From Romboutsia_E sp900604535 (lineage in GTDB: Bacteria > Bacillota > Clostridia > Peptostreptococcales > Peptostreptococcaceae), in assembly GCF_900604535.1 (NCBI RefSeq), contig NZ_UWOT01000016.1, forward strand, positions 10,238 to 74,237: a stretch of 64,000 nucleotides of DNA, read 5' to 3'. Below, in pieces: positions 64,000 to 64,000 of this stretch. The notes under the pieces are model-generated. The model made no database searches. It was not told the DNA's origin and was given only the letters and a program-made list of their open reading frames with translations. Each line of letters opens with the position of its first letter. The first letter of the stretch is position 1. A program made the translations under genes and the position numbers.

Positions 64000-64000
64000 G

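Noticed and set aside
1..64000. CRISPR arrays, insertion sequences, prophage, tRNA or rRNA genes
   Set aside because: Looked for on both strands; no repeat-spacer pattern, transposase, integrase or conserved RNA gene was seen.

Overview
This window comes from a very AT-rich, low-GC Gram-positive anaerobe, most likely Clostridia of the Peptostreptococcaceae type (Clostridioides, Paraclostridium, Romboutsia or Terrisporobacter-like). That placement rests on gene content and style: strong AGGAGG-like ribosome sites, T-box and cobalamin riboswitch leaders, RNase J, DUF1015 with serA/serC, a GlgC+GlgD glycogen operon and an ECF vitamin-type transporter. It is inference, not a database result. Almost all genes lie on the minus strand. 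I see no insertion sequence, phage, CRISPR array, rRNA or tRNA gene; this is ordinary chromosomal core with signs of gene decay.

Layout. 1-6.1 kb: tail of a CvfB-like S1 protein, a YbaK deacylase, aminopeptidase P, a NupC nucleoside transporter, a decayed small membrane protein and a divergent FolD. 6.1-17.7 kb: transport block with a Ca2+-type P-ATPase, an APC permease, a complete ECF transporter (UPF0397 S-component, double ATPase, EcfT), YgiQ and an AGCS symporter. 17.9-22.4 kb: serine unit (serC-like, serA, DUF1015), then a leucine T-box still attached to a collapsed leuA/leuB relic. 22.4-30.3 kb: PHP phosphoesterase, S1-domain protein with a charged insert, SfsA, an unknown gene lacking a normal start codon, the nadABC operon and a divergent Crp/Fnr regulator. 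30.3-41.8 kb: asnB, an orphan cobalamin riboswitch, dinB, DUF1846, RNase J, an M20 amidohydrolase, unknown small proteins and a DUF134/Mrp pair. 41.9-46.4 kb: GtrA, LarA plus a relic of a second LarA, a YkvI-like transporter and a dicarboxylate symporter. 46.7-57.5 kb: an SSB and the glycogen operon glgB-glgC-glgD-glgA-glgP-amylase. 57.7-64 kb: SPFH/NfeD pair, a macrodomain gene broken by one stop, NifU-C, and the aromatic operon pheA-aroF-tyrA.

How the genes work together. The six glg genes form one tight unit that can make ADP-glucose, extend, branch, phosphorolyse and trim glycogen. nadABC makes nicotinate mononucleotide from aspartate. pheA-aroF-tyrA covers the first step of the aromatic pathway and the phenylalanine and tyrosine branches.

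The most interesting signal is upstream of pheA (63756-63999). A promoter -10 is followed by a well-spaced ribosome site, a 44-codon reading frame with 16 aromatic codons, and a terminator just before pheA. A segment inside the reading frame can pair with the 5' arm of that terminator. This looks like ribosome-mediated attenuation by an aromatic leader peptide. Other points: pheA itself is frameshifted at an A6 run; a complete cobalamin riboswitch has no gene between it and its terminator; the leucine T-box drives a deletion relic; two pseudogenes share an apparent CAA-to-TAA nonsense change; and glgB and one unknown gene have strong ribosome sites but no ATG, GTG or TTG in frame.
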